DNA of 64,000 nucleotides, taken from contig OZ223242.1 in NCBI GenBank assembly GCA_965140475.1, positions 1-64,000 of the forward strand. Reading direction: 5' to 3'. A program made the translations under genes and the position numbers. Shown here piece after piece: positions 51,418 to 61,535 of the stretch. This stretch comes from JAIOSF01 sp965140475. Its GTDB lineage: Bacteria; Campylobacterota; Campylobacteria; Campylobacterales; Arcobacteraceae. The number at the start of each line of letters is the position of its first letter. Position 1 is the stretch's first letter. The notes beneath the pieces are model-generated. The model had not been told where the DNA came from. It ran no database searches and saw nothing but the letters and a program-made list of their open reading frames with translations.

Positions 51418-54396
51418 ATGAATAAAATATTTAACCATATAAAAAATAACAAAGATACACAACTTTTAATAGTAGCGGATGAAAAACAAGCAAATATTGC
51501 ACGAGATTGTGCAAGTTTCTTAGGGAGAAATCCTTTTGTATTAAGTGATTTACGAGCTAACTTTGGAGATGATTTACTCTCTTTTTCTGATGAGATTAAA
51601 GAGCTAACTGCAACCCTTCAAGAGTATCACAAGCATAAAAAACAAGATAAGATACTTATTTCACCAATTCGTACTATTTCGTATCCATTACCAAATGAAA
51701 ATTGTTTTGATAGTTTAACATTAGAGTTTGGGGAAACTATTGATTTAGATGAGTTAAAGGAGAAACTTTATAACTGGGGATACTATTTTGTTGATATTGT
51801 ATCTGAACAGGGTGAGGTTTCTATAAGGGGAGATATTGTAGATATTTGTCCTCCACATGAGGAGTATGGATATAGAATTAGTTTATTTGATACTGAGATT
51901 GAAAGCATACGAAAATTTGATGTGGAAAATCAAAAGTCATTTAAAGAGGAGTTGGAAAACTTTACTATTTCTGCTTCATTTTTAGCATTAGATGAACAAA
52001 AGCTAGAAGTTTTAAATGAAAAGATAGAAAATAGCAATATTGATGTATTTCAAAAAGATATACACTCACTTGGTTTTTGGTTTTTAGATGAGGATGCAAC
52101 TTATTATGCAGAGAAACTAAAAAGTGTTATTACAAAAGAGGCTTTAGCTGAGATAGAAGAAGCGTATATTTTTGAAGAGAAAAGGGTAGAGAAAGAAAAA
52201 TTACTCAGTACTCAAGCTTTAAATGAAGATAATACCTATCAAAAAATTGATGTGGCTAGTATTCAAGAGTTTTTGAAGTTTCATGCTGGAAAGAAAGTTA
52301 CGATTATCTCTTCTACTGAGGGAAAAATTCGCTCTCATGAACTAGATATCACAGATAAAAGTATCACCTATAAACTAGATTATCAAGTTATAAATCTCGT
52401 AAGTGATGATGAGGTTATTATCTCTTTAAACAAAGAGGTTAAAAAGAAACGAAAGAAGAAACCAAAAATAGTTCTTGATGAGCTTCAAAAAGATGATTTT
52501 GTAGTACATGAGATACATGGTATTGGTCAATTTAAGGGGATAGAACCAGTTACTGTGATGGGTGCAAAGAGAGATTTTGTGATAGTGCAGTATGCTGGAG
52601 ATGATAGACTTTTAATACCTGTTGAAAATATAGGGATTATTGATAGATATTTAGCTGATAGTGGAAGTATTGCAGTTGTTGATAAGCTTGGAAAGGGAAG
52701 TTTTGCAAAGCTTAAATCAAAGGTTAAAGAGAGACTTTTTGCCATAGCTGGAGATATTATTGCGTTAGCTGCAAAAAGGGAGCTTACAAAAGGTATCTAT
52801 ATAGATACTTCAAAAGAGGAGATACAACTTCTTCAATCTGCTGCTGGATTTGAATACACAAAAGATCAAAATAGAAGTATCAAAGAGTTTTTATCTGATA
52901 TCTCTAGTGGTTTGGTTATGGATAGACTTTTAAGTGGAGATGTTGGTTTTGGGAAAACAGAAGTTGCTTTAAATGGTATATTGGCAACTATACTCAATGG
53001 GTATCAAGCACTATTTGTATGTCCTACTACACTACTTGCAAGCCAACATTTTGAGGGGATTAAAAAAAGACTTGAACCATTTGGGATAAAAGTAGCTAAA
53101 CTTGATGGAAGAACCGTAGGGAAAGATAGAAATAGTATTAAACAATCTTTAGAAGATGGAAAGATAGATTTAGTTGTAGGAACTCATGCGCTTCTTGGTG
53201 TTAAAACTCATAATCTTGGACTTGTAGTTATAGATGAAGAGCATAAATTTGGGGTAAAACAAAAAGAGAAATTAAAAGAGCTTAGAAGTGATGTACATAT
53301 CTTCTCAATGAGTGCTACTCCAATACCTAGAACATTGAATTTAGCATTATCAAAAGTAAAAGGGATGAGTAGTTTACTAACTCCTCCTAGTGAAAGACTT
53401 GGGGTTCGAAGTTTTGTTAAAGAGTATGATGAGAAACTTATCAAAGAGATAATCTTAAGAGAAAAGCGTCGTGGCGGACAACTTTTTTATATCTATAACA
53501 ATATTGCTACAATAGAAACTAAAAAAGCTGACTTACTAGAGATAATTCCAAATCTAAAAATAGCAGTGATGCACTCACAAATCACACCAAAACAAAGTGA
53601 AGAGACTATTGAAGCTTTTGCAGCAGGAGAGATAGATATACTACTTGCAACTAGTATAGTAGAATCAGGTCTTCATCTCCCAAATGCAAATAGTATGATA
53701 ATAGATGGTGCAGATAGATTTGGTATTGCAGATCTTCATCAGTTAAGAGGTCGTGTTGGAAGAAGTGATAAAGAGGGGTATTGTTACTTCTTAGTTGAGG
53801 ATAAAAAAACTATCACAAAAGATGCTATACGCAGACTTCTTGCACTAGAAAGTAACTCATATCTTGGAAGTGGTACAGCGTTAGCTCATCAAGATTTAGA
53901 GATACGAGGTGGTGGAAATATTATTGGGGAAGCTCAAAGTGGACATATCAAACAAATAGGGTATGGACTTTATTTAAAAATGTTAGAAGAAGCAATTGCA
54001 ACTTTAAGTGGAGAGCTTAAAGAGGAAGCAAAAGAGGTTGATATTAAGTTAAGTATTACAGCTTTTATCTCTAGTGATTTTATTAGTGAAGATAGAGTAC
54101 GACTTGAATTGTATAGAAGATTGAGCCGAGCAGAGTCTAAAAAAGATGTATTTATGATACAAGATGAGATGGAAGATAGATTTGGAAAGCTTGATTTACC
54201 TACAAAACAGTTTATAGAGCTTATAATTATAAAAATAAATGCACTAGAAAAACATATTAAAACTATAAGTAATTATGATATGAACATAACAATAGTGTAT
54301 AATGATGAAACAAAAGAGACAATCAAAGCAAATAGTAGGGATGATGATGACCTTATCAATGCAACAATGAATTATTTGACAAAAAAAGGAAAATAA
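51418..54396 (+). CDS. mfd: Transcription-repair coupling factor Mfd
   Basis: A 992-aa Mfd. It displaces stalled RNA polymerase and recruits UvrA. There is a UvrB-like N-terminal module (RGDIVDICPPHEEYGYRISLFD), an RNA-polymerase interaction (CarD-like) domain beginning DDFVVHEIHGIGQFKG, helicase motifs LLSGDVGFGKTEVAL and VIDEEHKFGV, the TRG segment with HQLRGRVGR, and the C-terminal D7 domain. It is shorter than E. coli Mfd (1148 aa), as in other Campylobacterota. ATAG separates it from the channel gene. Confidence 0.95.
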   Translation: MNKIFNHIKNNKDTQLLIVADEKQANIARDCASFLGRNPFVLSDLRANFGDDLLSFSDEIKELTATLQEYHKHKKQDKILISPIRTISYPLPNENCFDSLTLEFGETIDLDELKEKLYNWGYYFVDIVSEQGEVSIRGDIVDICPPHEEYGYRISLFDTEIESIRKFDVENQKSFKEELENFTISASFLALDEQKLEVLNEKIENSNIDVFQKDIHSLGFWFLDEDATYYAEKLKSVITKEALAEIEEAYIFEEKRVEKEKLLSTQALNEDNTYQKIDVASIQEFLKFHAGKKVTIISSTEGKIRSHELDITDKSITYKLDYQVINLVSDDEVIISLNKEVKKKRKKKPKIVLDELQKDDFVVHEIHGIGQFKGIEPVTVMGAKRDFVIVQYAGDDRLLIPVENIGIIDRYLADSGSIAVVDKLGKGSFAKLKSKVKERLFAIAGDIIALAAKRELTKGIYIDTSKEEIQLLQSAAGFEYTKDQNRSIKEFLSDISSGLVMDRLLSGDVGFGKTEVALNGILATILNGYQALFVCPTTLLASQHFEGIKKRLEPFGIKVAKLDGRTVGKDRNSIKQSLEDGKIDLVVGTHALLGVKTHNLGLVVIDEEHKFGVKQKEKLKELRSDVHIFSMSATPIPRTLNLALSKVKGMSSLLTPPSERLGVRSFVKEYDEKLIKEIILREKRRGGQLFYIYNNIATIETKKADLLEIIPNLKIAVMHSQITPKQSEETIEAFAAGEIDILLATSIVESGLHLPNANSMIIDGADRFGIADLHQLRGRVGRSDKEGYCYFLVEDKKTITKDAIRRLLALESNSYLGSGTALAHQDLEIRGGGNIIGEAQSGHIKQIGYGLYLKMLEEAIATLSGELKEEAKEVDIKLSITAFISSDFISEDRVRLELYRRLSRAESKKDVFMIQDEMEDRFGKLDLPTKQFIELIIIKINALEKHIKTISNYDMNITIVYNDETKETIKANSRDDDDLINATMNYLTKKGK

Positions 54397-54397
54397 A

Positions 54398-55198
54398 ATG
54401 GAACCATTAAATTCACAAACAGAACAACCAAAACAAAGTGATAATAGTTTAGTATATATACTTCTTTTTATCATTGTTGTATTACTTGGATATATTGGAT
54501 ACATACATGGAACAAAAGAGATTGTGAAAAAAGATCATATAAAAGAAAACTATATTAAAAAAGATGATATATCATTTGATATTTTACCTTTATATATACA
54601 AGATAAATATGTATTAAAGTCGCTTTATGACTATAAAGTAAATGACTTAGAGACAAAAAACCTTACAATTTTGAAAAAATTAGAAGAGGCTATAGTTAAA
54701 AAAGAACCGCTAGTTATAGAAAAAATTATAGCAGCAGAAAAAGCAACACATACGAGAATGGATACAAGTATTGAGTTGATACCAAAGGAACAAAATATAG
54801 GTTCACAAACAGTAGCTGAATCTACAACTAGTGATAGTACTAAAACGAAAACATATACTTGTAAAACATTAAATAGTAGTAGTGAATATATAACTAAATA
54901 TTGTAAAAAGCAACTAATCAAATTTTTAGATGAGAATAAAGATGCTAAAAGATTTGAAGTGATAGGTTTGATTGATAAACAAGAATTTAAATTAGTAGAA
55001 AAACTAGAAGATGTTTATGGAAAACAAAGAGTTGGAAATCTTTCAAAATATGCACAACATGGACTTTCAAAACAAAGAGTGATAGAAGCTAGTTGGGTAA
55101 TACGACAATACTTAGGTAAACAGGTGCAAGTAGATAGTGTAAACTATACAATAACCCAAAAAAATAAAAGAGGATTTGTAGTAAAAGCTTATAAATAA
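54398..55198 (+). CDS. Membrane-anchored periplasmic protein, function unknown
   Basis: A 266-aa protein. After a polar start there is one helix at about residues 19-36 (LVYILLFIIVVLLGYIGYI), then a long Lys/Glu-rich stretch. A C-terminal globular domain from about residue 145 contains two cysteines (YTCKTL and KYCKKQ) and KRFEVIGLIDKQEF, which is somewhat OmpA-like in pattern (EVIGLID, then QRVIEASWVIRQYL). It starts one base after the mfd stop and overlaps the flavoprotein start by one base (TAATG). It may bind peptidoglycan, but this is weak. Confidence 0.55.
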   Translation: MEPLNSQTEQPKQSDNSLVYILLFIIVVLLGYIGYIHGTKEIVKKDHIKENYIKKDDISFDILPLYIQDKYVLKSLYDYKVNDLETKNLTILKKLEEAIVKKEPLVIEKIIAAEKATHTRMDTSIELIPKEQNIGSQTVAESTTSDSTKTKTYTCKTLNSSSEYITKYCKKQLIKFLDENKDAKRFEVIGLIDKQEFKLVEKLEDVYGKQRVGNLSKYAQHGLSKQRVIEASWVIRQYLGKQVQVDSVNYTITQKNKRGFVVKAYK

Positions 55199-56229
55199 TG
55201 ATTTATGATATAGCTATTATTGGAGCAGGAGCTAGTGGTCTGATGGCTGCTAGTAGATTACAAGATAAAAAAGTTTGTATAATTGATAAAAATAATACTA
55301 TTGGTGCTAAGATAAAAGTTAGTGGTGGAGCGAAGTGTAATATCACAAATAAGTATCTTAGTAGTGAGTATTATTTAGGAGATAAAAACTTTATAGATGA
55401 GGTTTTTCAAAAGTTTGATAATAAAAAACTACTCTCTTTTTTAAATCACAATGGTGTTTATCCAGCAGTTAATGAAAAAATAGTAAAAGGGACATATTTT
55501 TGTAAAACTAGTGATGAGCCTATAAATATGTTTAAAAAAATTATTTCAAATACAAAAAAGTATTTAAATTGTGAAGTTTTGGAGGTAGAGTATTTAAATG
55601 ATAAATTTCAAATTCAAACAACACAAGGAACTATTGAAGCAAAAGAGTTAATAGTAGCTTCAGGAGGACTTTCTTATACAGCACTTGGCGCTACAGATAT
55701 AGGTTTTAAAATAGCAAAAAAATTTGGACACACAGTAACTAGACTTGACCCAGCTCTTGTAGGATTTACAGTACAAAAATCAGAATTTTGGTTTAAAGAA
55801 CTTAGTGGTTTATCAATTGATGCAAGAATTACAGTTGCAAATAAAACATTAGAGGGGAAAATGCTTTTTACCCATAAAGGGTGTAGTGGACCTGTGATTT
55901 TAAGTACATCGTTATATTGGAAAAAAGGAAATATCTCAATAGATTTTGCACCCTATAAAGATAGCTATCTACCAAAAAGATTTAAACAAGCTATCAAAAA
56001 TATGGATATAGATATTCATAATTATCAAATGGCACCAGCTGGAAATTTTGGATATACAAAAGCAGAAGTGACAAAAGGTGGAATTGAAGCATCAGAACTT
56101 ACAAAAAATATGGAAAGTAAGTATCAAAAAAGTCTCTATTTTATAGGTGAAGTTATTGATATTACTGGTGAATTAGGTGGTTATAACTTCCAATGGGCAT
56201 TTAGTAGTGCTTATTGTGTGTATAATTAA
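55198..56229 (+). CDS. HI0933/YhiN-type FAD-dependent oxidoreductase
   Basis: A 343-aa flavoprotein. The FAD dinucleotide motif is IAIIGAGASGLMAAS (residues 5-19). VSGGAKCNITNKYL and ASGGLSYTALGATDIGFKIA are the family signatures, and the final GELGGYNFQWAFSSAY closes the FAD site. Reaction unknown; members were named BaiN/YhiN and some act on conjugated double bonds. At 343 residues it is shorter than most members (about 390-410), with the insert domain reduced. It overlaps the preceding gene by one base. Confidence 0.85.
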   Translation: MIYDIAIIGAGASGLMAASRLQDKKVCIIDKNNTIGAKIKVSGGAKCNITNKYLSSEYYLGDKNFIDEVFQKFDNKKLLSFLNHNGVYPAVNEKIVKGTYFCKTSDEPINMFKKIISNTKKYLNCEVLEVEYLNDKFQIQTTQGTIEAKELIVASGGLSYTALGATDIGFKIAKKFGHTVTRLDPALVGFTVQKSEFWFKELSGLSIDARITVANKTLEGKMLFTHKGCSGPVILSTSLYWKKGNISIDFAPYKDSYLPKRFKQAIKNMDIDIHNYQMAPAGNFGYTKAEVTKGGIEASELTKNMESKYQKSLYFIGEVIDITGELGGYNFQWAFSSAYCVYN

Positions 56230-56252
56230 TTTTTATATAATCTCTTCTGAGA

Positions 56253-56258
56253 TATAAT
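56253..56258 (+). promoter_or_regulatory. -10 box of the chemoreceptor operon
   Basis: TATAAT, with a second TATAAT-like box about 18 bases upstream (ATATAATC at 56235-56242), lies 31 bases before the ATG of the chemoreceptor gene. Confidence 0.5.
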
Positions 56259-56288
56259 CTTTGTAAATAAAATGCAAGGGTATTTAAA

Positions 56289-57695
56289 ATGTTTTTTTCC
56301 AATAAAGCTAAAGATGAAGAATGTGAGTTGCTCAAGTCCAAAGTTCATGAACTTGAGGAAAAACTCAAACAAGTTGAATTAAGCAAAAAAAATGAAATTG
56401 AAAAGTTAGTATCCAAGTATGATAGCAAGGTTGCTAGTTTAGAGATTGAAAAAGTTAATCTAGAAAGAATAGCTGCCTTTTCTACAACAGAGGGTATTGT
56501 TGCTATAGATTCTAATAAAAATCTCTTTTTTATGAATGATAGGGCTAAAGAAAATATTAAAAATACAAATAGTTTAATGGATGTAATCTCTCAAGAGGGT
56601 GAACGGATCATAATAGAAGATTGTGAAGCTAAATTAGAGTATAAAAAATATGATAATTTAACAATTGTTTCACTAGTGAAAACATCAATTCATGATAATG
56701 CAGATGATGGATTACTTCACAAGCATAATCAAAATATCAATGTTTCTTTAACAAATACACAAAATGTTTATCAAGAACTATTAGTGGAACTTGATAGTAT
56801 GGCAAAAGAGTCTAAAGAGACAGCAAATGGTTCTAATGAAGGTTTATCATTAACTAAAAATATTGTTAAGGATACTGAAAATCTTAACAATCAAATTGTA
56901 ACTGAAAATGAGATTGTAAATAATTTAGTACAAAAAAGTGATGATATAGCTCAAGCTATTGTTGTTATTGATCAAATTGCATTCCAAACAAATATCCTTT
57001 CATTAAATGCTGCTGTTGAAGCTGCAACTGCTGGTGAAGCAGGAAAAGGTTTTGCTGTAGTTGCGCAAGAGGTTAGAAATCTAGCTTCAAGAAGTGCTGA
57101 TGCAGCAAAAGAGATAAAAGATGTTGTTGTGTCCATTCAAGAAGAAACAGCAAGAATGAAATCAAGTTCTGATATTGTTGCTAAAGTTGTTGTGGAGACA
57201 AAAGATAGAGTAGATATTTTAATTAAACTGATGAATACATTCCAAAAAAATGCTGGAAGAAGTGTTTTTGAAGTTGAAGCAATTAGTAACAAAATCTTTG
57301 TTAACCTTGCAAAACTTGACCATGTAATATACAAAAATAATCTCTATCAATTATTATTTGGAGAAAGTAATAACTTTAAACCAACTGAACATACAATGTG
57401 TAGACTTGGTAAATGGTACGATACAGGTTTAGGAAAGACAGAGTTTGGAACAACAAGATCTTACAGTAGTTTAAATACTCCACATAGAGTGGTACATGAG
57501 GAAGCAAATGCATTAGCAAAAGAGTGTGCTGGAAGCTCTGTTGTTTGTTCAAAAGCAATTATAGAAGATAAAGTAGTTAAAATTGAAGAAGCAAGTCAGC
57601 AAGTATTTGAAGTTTTAGACCATATGCTAGAAGAAAAAAATGATCAAATAATGAAACATGCTGCAAAAGATTTATTTGATAATACAAAGGAGTAG
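56289..57695 (+). CDS. Cytosolic methyl-accepting chemotaxis protein with CZB domain
   Basis: A 468-aa soluble receptor; no membrane helix or signal. Residues 10-65 are a coiled coil, 65-135 a small PAS-like region, and 150-340 the MCP signalling domain with the hairpin tip (IAFQTNILSLNAAVEAATAG, then GKGFAVVAQEVRNLASRSAD). The C-terminal CZB zinc-binding domain has EHTMCRLGKWYD and HRVVHEEAN, with the Cys and three His as ligands. This layout matches TlpD-type receptors that sense oxidants, hypochlorite or zinc. It is followed four bases later by a response regulator, then by a histidine kinase. Confidence 0.9.
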   Translation: MFFSNKAKDEECELLKSKVHELEEKLKQVELSKKNEIEKLVSKYDSKVASLEIEKVNLERIAAFSTTEGIVAIDSNKNLFFMNDRAKENIKNTNSLMDVISQEGERIIIEDCEAKLEYKKYDNLTIVSLVKTSIHDNADDGLLHKHNQNINVSLTNTQNVYQELLVELDSMAKESKETANGSNEGLSLTKNIVKDTENLNNQIVTENEIVNNLVQKSDDIAQAIVVIDQIAFQTNILSLNAAVEAATAGEAGKGFAVVAQEVRNLASRSADAAKEIKDVVVSIQEETARMKSSSDIVAKVVVETKDRVDILIKLMNTFQKNAGRSVFEVEAISNKIFVNLAKLDHVIYKNNLYQLLFGESNNFKPTEHTMCRLGKWYDTGLGKTEFGTTRSYSSLNTPHRVVHEEANALAKECAGSSVVCSKAIIEDKVVKIEEASQQVFEVLDHMLEEKNDQIMKHAAKDLFDNTKE

Positions 57696-57698
57696 ATA

Positions 57699-58073
57699 AT
57701 GAAAAAAGATGTGTATAAAGTGGCTGTAGTTGATGATGAAAATGAAATTTTAAGTATGATACAAAGATTTCTAAATAGAAGTGAAAAATATCAAGTAACT
57801 ACTTTTTCAAATCCAATTACAGCGGTTGAAACAATCGATAAAAGTTATGATATAGTTTTATTAGATATTATGATGCCACAAATGAATGGTCTTGATGCAT
57901 TAGAAAAGATTATGGATAAAAATCCTGAGCAGAAAGTTATTATGATGACTGCTTACTCAACTTTGGATAAAGTTTTAAAATCGCATAAGCATGGTGCAAC
58001 TCATTATTTAATGAAGCCTTTTGATTCATTACAAGCAATTGAGACTAAGATAAACGAAGTTTTATCAAACTAG
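57699..58073 (+). CDS. Single-domain response regulator
   Basis: A 124-aa receiver. The acidic pair is D12/D13, the phospho-acceptor is D56 in VLLDIMMP, with T84 and K106 (MKPFDS) completing the pocket. No output domain. It starts four bases after the chemoreceptor and precedes a PAS histidine kinase by 31 bases, which is the probable phosphodonor. It may act as an auxiliary CheY or as a shuttle. Confidence 0.9.
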   Translation: MKKDVYKVAVVDDENEILSMIQRFLNRSEKYQVTTFSNPITAVETIDKSYDIVLLDIMMPQMNGLDALEKIMDKNPEQKVIMMTAYSTLDKVLKSHKHGATHYLMKPFDSLQAIETKINEVLSN

Positions 58074-58103
58074 TCAAAATACAGAATTAATAAACTAGAA
58101 TTT

Positions 58104-59861
58104 ATGCCAAAATTATATTTTAATACAAAGCTTCTTGGTTTATTTACAATACTTGGGGTGCTAACCTCAAGTTTTACATTTTATCTATTTTCTAATTTTG
58201 ACAAAGATAATTATATAGAGTTAATTATAATTGTTTTTATAGGTTCAACTTTAGTATCCTTTTTTCTTAGTTATATCTTCTCAAATTATAATAAAAAAGC
58301 ACAAGAAAGCCTTAATAGTAAATTGCAGTTAAAAACAAAAGAACTTGAAAAATCATTGTATTTAGTTGATAAGTATATTATTAGAACTACTACTGATACA
58401 AGAGGTGTTATAACAAGTGCAAATGAAGCTTTTTGTCATATATCTGGATACACACAAGAAGAATTGATTGGAAAACCACATTCTATTATACGAGATCCAG
58501 ATATGCCAAAGGGGGCATTTAAAGAGCTTTGGGACACGATACAAAGTGGAAAAAGCTGGTCAGGAGAAGTTAAAAATAGAAAAAAAGATGGGAGCTCTTA
58601 TTGGGTATTTGCTTATATTGAACCAATTTTTGATGATAACCATATTATTATTGGATATAGTGCAATTAGACAAGAGATCACAGATAAAAAAGATGCTCAG
58701 TTTAAAATGGAACAAATTGATGCTATTATAAAATTTGCAAATAGTGGTGTAGGTACAATTGATTTTGAAGGAAACTTTTTGAGTGTAAATGGATATTACA
58801 CTAAGCTTTTTGGTTATTCTACAGAAGAGATGATAGGAAAGAACTGTATTGAAATGTCAAGTTCTGATTCTAAAATAGTTGCAGAAGAAGCATTAAAAAC
58901 TGCTGTAGAAACTGGAACAGTAAGTCAAGTTGAAAAAGCATGTGATGATAAATATGGAAATAAAGTTCATGTTGAATTTTCACTTAATCTTCTCCCCGAT
59001 AAAAAAACCTTTGTTGTTGTAATTAACTCTTTAGAGGATAAGAAAAAACTAGAAGCATTGAACAAATCACTCAATGAAAAGATTAAGCAAGAGGTAGAGA
59101 AAAGTACTAAACAGTTGGAGATGATTCAAAAAGAGCAATTAGAAAGTGCAAAACTAACTTCTATTGGAGCATTAGCTGCTGGTATTACACATGAGATAAA
59201 TACGCCACTTACTTATATCAAAGGTAACTTTGAACTAATGAATTATGATATTGATGATTTAGAACCAAGTGATATTAAAACAAGAATGAAAAATGATTCG
59301 ATTAAAATAATTGAGGGTATAGATAGAATTGCTAATATAATTGAATATATGAAAGAGGTCTCACAAGTTGCAAGTGAGAAAAAAGATCTAGTTAATGTAT
59401 ACAGTACACTTGTGACTGCTTTGATTGTAAGTCATAATTCTATTAATCAAATTACAAATATTTATTTAAATGGTGAAAAATTTGATATTAATACAGATAA
59501 AAATAAATTTATTTTTAATTCAAAAGTACAAAAACAAAGAATTGAACAAGTCTGGATAGTGATAATTAAAAATGCCTTAGACCAACTCATTTATATTGAT
59601 AATTTTGATAATAGAAAATTAACAATTGATATTAACAATACAGATAACCATGTAGTTGTAAAGTTTAAAGATAATGGTGGTGGAATTAAGAAAGATATTT
59701 TAGAAAATATTTTCGAACCTTTTGTAAGTTTTAAAGAACATGGTGGAATTGGTGTTGGTTTAAACATTGCAAAAAAAATTATAGAAGATCAAGATGGAGA
59801 AATTACAGCATACAATGAAGATAATGGTGCTGTTTTTGAGGTAAAATTAAAACTATATTAA
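58104..59861 (+). CDS. PAS-domain sensor histidine kinase
   Basis: A 585-aa kinase with two close N-terminal helices (residues 9-27 and 35-56), so almost no periplasmic sensor. PAS1 spans about 75-190, with the Aer-type pattern NEAFCHISGYTQEEL and HSIIRDPDMP, which often binds FAD for redox sensing. PAS2 is at about 205-315. The histidine is in AAGITHEINTPL. The ATPase has the N-box IKNALDQL, then KDNGGGIKKD and GGIGVGLNIAK. An oxygen or redox signal is inferred from the PAS match. It completes a chemoreceptor-regulator-kinase set. Confidence 0.88.
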   Translation: MPKLYFNTKLLGLFTILGVLTSSFTFYLFSNFDKDNYIELIIIVFIGSTLVSFFLSYIFSNYNKKAQESLNSKLQLKTKELEKSLYLVDKYIIRTTTDTRGVITSANEAFCHISGYTQEELIGKPHSIIRDPDMPKGAFKELWDTIQSGKSWSGEVKNRKKDGSSYWVFAYIEPIFDDNHIIIGYSAIRQEITDKKDAQFKMEQIDAIIKFANSGVGTIDFEGNFLSVNGYYTKLFGYSTEEMIGKNCIEMSSSDSKIVAEEALKTAVETGTVSQVEKACDDKYGNKVHVEFSLNLLPDKKTFVVVINSLEDKKKLEALNKSLNEKIKQEVEKSTKQLEMIQKEQLESAKLTSIGALAAGITHEINTPLTYIKGNFELMNYDIDDLEPSDIKTRMKNDSIKIIEGIDRIANIIEYMKEVSQVASEKKDLVNVYSTLVTALIVSHNSINQITNIYLNGEKFDINTDKNKFIFNSKVQKQRIEQVWIVIIKNALDQLIYIDNFDNRKLTIDINNTDNHVVVKFKDNGGGIKKDILENIFEPFVSFKEHGGIGVGLNIAKKIIEDQDGEITAYNEDNGAVFEVKLKLY

Positions 59862-59873
59862 AAAAGGTGTAAG

Positions 59874-60686
59874 TTGAAAATAGGATTTATAGGGGACATT
59901 GTAGGAAGACCAGGTAGAAAAATAATTAAACATAATTTAGAAAATTTAAGATCTCAATATAATATTGATGTTGTTATTGCTAATGGAGAAAATGCAAGCC
60001 ATGGATTTGGATTAACAGTTAAAAATGCCAATGAGTTGTTTAATTGTGGAATTGATGTTATTACAGGAGGAAATCACTCTTGGGATAAAAAGAAAGATAT
60101 TCTTGCTTTGTTGGAAACTAAACCAGTTTTACGACCAGATAATTATCCAAAAGATGTTCCCGGTACGGGAGTATTAAAACTAAATATCAATGGTAAAACA
60201 TTAGCTATAATAAACTTGATGGGATTGTATACTATGCCACAAGTTCTTAATCCCTTTACTCATATTTTAGAAGTTGTAGAAAGTTTAGAACAAGAGGGTA
60301 TTAAACATATTTTTATTGACTTTCATGCGGAAGTAACTGCTGAAAAAAGAATTTTAATGCAGATGCTAAAAGGGCGTGTAAGTGCTATATGTGGGACACA
60401 TACACATGTTGGAACTGATGATTTAGAGATAACAGATGGTACATTTTATGTAACAGATGTAGGACTTACAGGATGTAGAGATAATGTAATAGGGATGGAT
60501 AGCTATGTTCCAATTCAAAAAGCACTTACTGGACTTGGAGGACATTTTGATGTACCAAATAGTTGTAAATCTATTATGCAAATGATTGTAGTTGAACTTG
60601 ATGAAGTAGGAAGTGCTATTGATGGATTTAAGCTTAAATTATATGATGATAAAGATGTGCTAATTTCAAAAGCTGTAGTAAATTAA
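59874..60686 (+). CDS. YmdB-type metallophosphoesterase
   Basis: A 270-aa protein of the TIGR00282/YmdB family, with TTG start at 59874 after AAAAAGGTG. Metal ligands are D8 (GFIGDIVGRPGR), E39 and N40 (NGENAS), N67 and H68 (GGNHSWDKK), and the histidines in DFHAEVTAEK and CGTHTHVGTDD. Bacillus YmdB is a cyclic-nucleotide phosphodiesterase affecting biofilm and sporulation. The substrate in this lineage is unknown. Confidence 0.88.
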   Translation: MKIGFIGDIVGRPGRKIIKHNLENLRSQYNIDVVIANGENASHGFGLTVKNANELFNCGIDVITGGNHSWDKKKDILALLETKPVLRPDNYPKDVPGTGVLKLNINGKTLAIINLMGLYTMPQVLNPFTHILEVVESLEQEGIKHIFIDFHAEVTAEKRILMQMLKGRVSAICGTHTHVGTDDLEITDGTFYVTDVGLTGCRDNVIGMDSYVPIQKALTGLGGHFDVPNSCKSIMQMIVVELDEVGSAIDGFKLKLYDDKDVLISKAVVN

Positions 60687-60727
60687 AAATTAGATAGAAT
60701 TAATAAAAATAATCAAAAGGTAATAAT

Positions 60728-61516
60728 ATGATTATAATCCCTCAAACTAAAGGTGGCGTTGGTAAATCAACTGTAGCAATGCAAGTAATAGCCCCTTATT
60801 TATATAAAAAACATGGTAAGCCAATTACATATATTGAGATAGATGATGAGAATAATGACTCTCAAAGTTTTACAAGAACAGAGATTGTTAATAAAAAGAT
60901 GCTTAGTACAAATAAACTTACTCAACTAGATGAGCTTATACTGATGGATGATAATCATCAAGTAATAGTTGATGTTGGTGGAAATAAAACATCAACACTT
61001 GTACTTGATGAGATTGCAAAAGTTGGTTCTTTTAACAATGTAAAATGGATAGTACCTATGGGTGATGGGGAGCTAGATGGAAAAAATGCAATAGCAACTA
61101 TGAAAAAGCTTAGAAAAATTGAGAGAAATTCTACAGATAATCTCTTTTTTGCTTTAAATAGAGCTATATCGATAGAGCAAGATTACTTAGAAGAGCAATT
61201 TATTAACTTTTTTGGGCATAAATATCTTGGAAGTGATTCTACAATAACAGATTTTGTAAAAGATCCAAAATATTTTGCTGTAAAAAATGATAAAGTTATC
61301 ACAATGAGCAGGTATCTTGGAAGCACTGTTTGGGAGATGGCACACAATAACACTGATTTTGCACAAAAAGCAGTAGAGGCAAAAGAGAATGGAGATAGAG
61401 AAGCTGCTTTAAAATATCTTTTTTTTAGAAGATTACAAACAGAAGCAAAAGATTATGTACTGAATAATCTTAATGGGATATTTTGTACCCTTGATAGATG
61501 GATTGATATCAAATAA
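60728..61516 (+). CDS. ParA/CobQ-like ATPase
   Basis: A 262-aa protein with the deviant Walker A motif TKGGVGKSTVAMQ (residues 7-19), the A-prime-like segment YIEIDDEN and Walker B VIVDVGGNKT. It lacks the IDxDPQ of chromosomal ParA and shows EIDDENND instead. It resembles ParA-like ATPases from plasmids more than MinD. No ParB or centromere-like repeats are close. The following small coiled-coil membrane protein could be its partner. It probably positions some cargo; the target is unknown. Confidence 0.72.
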   Translation: MIIIPQTKGGVGKSTVAMQVIAPYLYKKHGKPITYIEIDDENNDSQSFTRTEIVNKKMLSTNKLTQLDELILMDDNHQVIVDVGGNKTSTLVLDEIAKVGSFNNVKWIVPMGDGELDGKNAIATMKKLRKIERNSTDNLFFALNRAISIEQDYLEEQFINFFGHKYLGSDSTITDFVKDPKYFAVKNDKVITMSRYLGSTVWEMAHNNTDFAQKAVEAKENGDREAALKYLFFRRLQTEAKDYVLNNLNGIFCTLDRWIDIK

Positions 61517-61535
61517 ACGATAAGGATTAATTAGT

